From Dehalococcoidales bacterium (GTDB taxonomy: Bacteria > Chloroflexota > Dehalococcoidia > Dehalococcoidales > UBA5760): a stretch of 7,793 nt of DNA. The DNA is taken from NCBI GenBank assembly GCA_028710655.1, contig JAQTTS010000095.1:1-7793 (forward strand), given 5' to 3'. Of the stretch, positions 6,295-7,793 are shown one piece after another. Within the stretch, counting starts at the first letter, position 1, and every line of letters begins with the position of its first letter. The translations under genes and the position numbers were made by a program. The notes under the pieces were generated by a model, which was not told the DNA's origin, searched no databases, and saw only the letters and a program-made list of their open reading frames with translations.

Positions 6295-6319
6295 ATCATT
6301 ACCATATTATGGTGATCAT
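6295..6319. promoter_or_regulatory. 25-bp dyad upstream of the response regulator promoter, possible activator or autoregulatory site
   Basis: The core ACCATA-T-TATGGT (6301-6313) is a perfect inverted repeat about a central T at 6307. The arms extend to 12 positions each with 10 matching, breaking only at 6297/6317 and 6300/6314. It ends 8 bp before the -35 box at 6327, centred about 55 bp upstream of the predicted transcription start. The rest of the spacer (6103-6294) is AT-rich; I see a TATAAT at 6207-6212 without a good -35 and no gene in it. Confidence 0.45.
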
Positions 6320-6326
6320 CAACCGC

Positions 6327-6355
6327 TTGACAGATTAGTACGAAATAGCTATATT
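6327..6355 (+). promoter_or_regulatory. Sigma-70 promoter of the two-component genes
   Basis: A perfect -35 TTGACA (6327-6332) is followed after exactly 17 nt by TATATT (6350-6355, 5 of 6). Transcription would start near 6362, giving a leader of about 30 nt to the ATG at 6393. This is the strongest promoter match in the window. Confidence 0.75.
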
Positions 6356-6392
6356 TAGCTAGCTCATCGCTTGCTCCGGGATTAATTCAATT

Positions 6393-7058
6393 ATGGAAAA
6401 GATTAAAGTACTGATAGCTGATGACCATCTCCTGGCCCAACAGGGATTGCGCCGGATCTTAGAGAAAGAAGCTGATATTGAATGCGTGGCGGCGGCCAAG
6501 AATGGTGAGAGAGCGGTCGAATTAGCCCGCAAGCATCTGCCCGATGTAGCCTTGATTGACGTTGCCATGCCTGTTATGAATGGTATCGAAGCTACCAGGG
6601 AGATTAAGGCATCCTGCCCCAACACGGCTGTTATCATACTCAGTGCCTACGATTATGACCACTACGTGCGTGCCTGTGTAGAAGCCGGGGCCAGCGGGTA
6701 CCTGCTTAAGAGTGACTTACTCCCCCGCAAGCTGGTCAACGCTATTCGCACGGTTTACGGCGGAACCAACGTCTTTGATCGTAAAGCGGGTGAGATTATG
6801 CGTCGAATGGCTATCAGCAAAGTCAAGAAAGGGCAAGACCCGGATGAACTACGCAGCCGGGAGCTGCAGATACTGAAGCTGGTGATCAAAGGGATGAGCA
6901 ACAAAGAAATCGCTGCCGAACTTTGTATCAGCGAGCAGACGGTTGGCACACACCTGGCGAACATTTTCAAGAAGCTGGGAGTTCAATCGCGGGTGGAGGC
7001 AATGCTGTATGCCCTGAAAAAGGGCTGGGACAGTCTGAACGAGCCCGGTTGCGAATAG
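6393..7058 (+). CDS. NarL/FixJ family response regulator (REC + LuxR-type HTH)
   Basis: This 221-residue DNA-binding regulator has an N-terminal receiver domain (about 3-120). The acidic pocket is D10/D11, the phosphoacceptor D56 in LIDVAMP, the switch residue S84 and the conserved K106. A linker of about 30 residues follows. The C-terminal LuxR/GerE helix-turn-helix (about 152-212) includes SRELQILKLVIKGMSNKEIA and the recognition region SEQTVGTHLANIFKKLG. All key residues are present, so it should be a functional phosphorylation-controlled transcription factor. It is transcribed from the promoter at 6327-6355. The kinase gene follows 67 nt later on the same strand and is the likely partner, since HisKA_3 kinases normally pair with NarL-type regulators. 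The ribosome site is weak (GGGA 11 nt upstream). Target genes are unknown; the dyad at 6295-6319 makes autoregulation possible. Confidence 0.95.
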   Translation: MEKIKVLIADDHLLAQQGLRRILEKEADIECVAAAKNGERAVELARKHLPDVALIDVAMPVMNGIEATREIKASCPNTAVIILSAYDYDHYVRACVEAGASGYLLKSDLLPRKLVNAIRTVYGGTNVFDRKAGEIMRRMAISKVKKGQDPDELRSRELQILKLVIKGMSNKEIAAELCISEQTVGTHLANIFKKLGVQSRVEAMLYALKKGWDSLNEPGCE

Positions 7059-7125
7059 AATAACCAGCCGAGGATCGGCAAGTACTAGCCAGATCTTTCA
7101 TATTCTTTTCAGGCGGATTGATGAT

Positions 7126-7788
7126 ATGTCCACGGCGCAGTCGTATATTGCTGAGATTACCCGGGCACAGGAAGCAGAGCGGAAGCGGATTGCCTGTGAA
7201 CTGCATGATGAAACAATCCAGGCTTTATTCGCTATGATTACCGACATCGAGGAGATAATCACCGGAAATGACCGGTTATCCGCGGAGGATACCCGGCGGC
7301 TAAGGTGTCTTCAGGGCACGATTAACCACTTGATGGACGGAATACGACGTTTCTGCCACGAACTGCGTCCCGGTCTGCTGGACCAGTTGGGGCTGATACC
7401 ATCGCTGGAGTTGCTGGTTGAAGAGACCAACCGAGATGAGAAGCTGGACTGCCATCTGGAAGTTACGGGCCGTCATCGGCGCCTGCCATCCGAGATTGAA
7501 CTGGTGCTTTTCCGGATTACCCAGGAGGGACTTCGCAATGTCAGGAAGTATGCCGGGGCGACCGAGGTTCTCATCGGAGTCGATTTTGGCAGCGGGGGAG
7601 TTACATTGAATATCAGCGATAACGGATGCGGCTTTGAACTGGATAAAAAGCTGGACAACTATGCACACGGCGGCAAACTGGGTCTACTGGGTATGCGCGC
7701 TCGGATATATATGGTGGGCGGCAGTTTTTCCGTAGAATCGGAGGGCGGTAAAGGAACCAGGATAACCGCGGTTATTCCGACCCGTTGA
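7126..7788 (+). CDS. Soluble HisKA_3-type sensor histidine kinase without a sensor domain
   Basis: This 220-residue kinase core starts almost directly with the dimerisation and phosphoacceptor region: ERKRIACELHDETIQAL, with phospho-histidine H27. The HATPase domain follows, with the N box EGLRN (134-138), the G1 box SDNGCGF (164-170), the G2 region GKLGLLGMRAR (183-192) and a final GGKGTRI (207-213). It has no membrane helix, PAS, GAF or HAMP region, so it should be cytosolic. The signal must come through a partner or the dimer region. The start is ATG at 7126 with AGGCGG (7111-7116) 9 nt upstream. The frame stays open 29 codons further back to a stop at 7036-7038, but holds no ATG, GTG or TTG, so a longer form with a sensor domain is not hidden there. 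It likely phosphorylates the upstream NarL-type regulator. Stop TGA at 7786-7788 is within the window, so the gene is complete. Confidence 0.93.
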   Translation: MSTAQSYIAEITRAQEAERKRIACELHDETIQALFAMITDIEEIITGNDRLSAEDTRRLRCLQGTINHLMDGIRRFCHELRPGLLDQLGLIPSLELLVEETNRDEKLDCHLEVTGRHRRLPSEIELVLFRITQEGLRNVRKYAGATEVLIGVDFGSGGVTLNISDNGCGFELDKKLDNYAHGGKLGLLGMRARIYMVGGSFSVESEGGKGTRITAVIPTR

Positions 7789-7793
7789 AATTA

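Noticed and set aside
7067..7079. Small hairpin GCCGA-GGA-TCGGC between the regulator and kinase genes as a terminator.
   Set aside because: The stem is only 5 bp with no T-tract. It could slightly affect kinase expression but is not a convincing terminator.
1..7793. Search for CRISPR arrays, tRNA genes, insertion-sequence ends, direct-repeat arrays and riboswitch-like leaders.
   Set aside because: No regularly spaced repeats, transposase genes, cloverleaf-like segments or recognisable riboswitch cores were seen by eye. Leaders are short (about 20-60 nt).

Overview
This window looks like chromosomal DNA of an anaerobic bacterium. GC content is moderate and every gene is a housekeeping or regulatory family. 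The closest gestalt match is a Dehalococcoidia-type Chloroflexota or another strict anaerobe that uses an (Re)-type citrate synthase. That placement is an inference from gene content and protein style, not from any search. There are no signs of mobile DNA, CRISPR arrays, tRNA or rRNA genes.

Layout. (1) Positions 2-217 (+) are the last 71 codons of a TRAP transporter large permease (DctM family), followed by a strong hairpin at 244-282 that can end transcription from both sides. (2) Positions 354-4648 (-) form a four-gene operon. In transcription order it encodes a LeuC-like [4Fe-4S] hydro-lyase large subunit, a LeuD-like small subunit, an isocitrate dehydrogenase-type decarboxylating dehydrogenase, and a DRE-TIM acyl-CoA condensing enzyme. 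A promoter candidate precedes the first gene and a second, internal one precedes the synthase. (3) Positions 4819-5502 (+) encode a LOG-family (TIGR00730-type) nucleoside-monophosphate phosphoribohydrolase, divergent from the operon. (4) Positions 5527-6102 (-) encode a short six-helix rhomboid protease, convergent with LOG. (5) A roughly 290-bp AT-rich divergent spacer carries a 25-bp dyad and a near-consensus sigma-70 promoter. It leads into a NarL/FixJ response regulator (6393-7058, +) and a small soluble HisKA_3 histidine kinase (7126-7788, +).

How the genes may work together. The central operon looks superficially like leucine (leuCDBA), AAA-lysine or citramalate genes. However, the dehydrogenase has the Ser-x-Asn (S80, N82) pair that isocitrate dehydrogenases use to hold the gamma-carboxylate, and the small subunit has a YLRS loop of homoaconitase/aconitase type. 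The synthase lacks a leucine-regulatory domain. The most economical reading is a biosynthetic half-TCA module: acetyl-CoA plus oxaloacetate to citrate ((Re)-type synthase), citrate to isocitrate (two-subunit LeuCD-type aconitase), then isocitrate to 2-oxoglutarate, supplying glutamate in an anaerobe. The two-component pair has no visible sensor domain, so its signal and targets are unknown.
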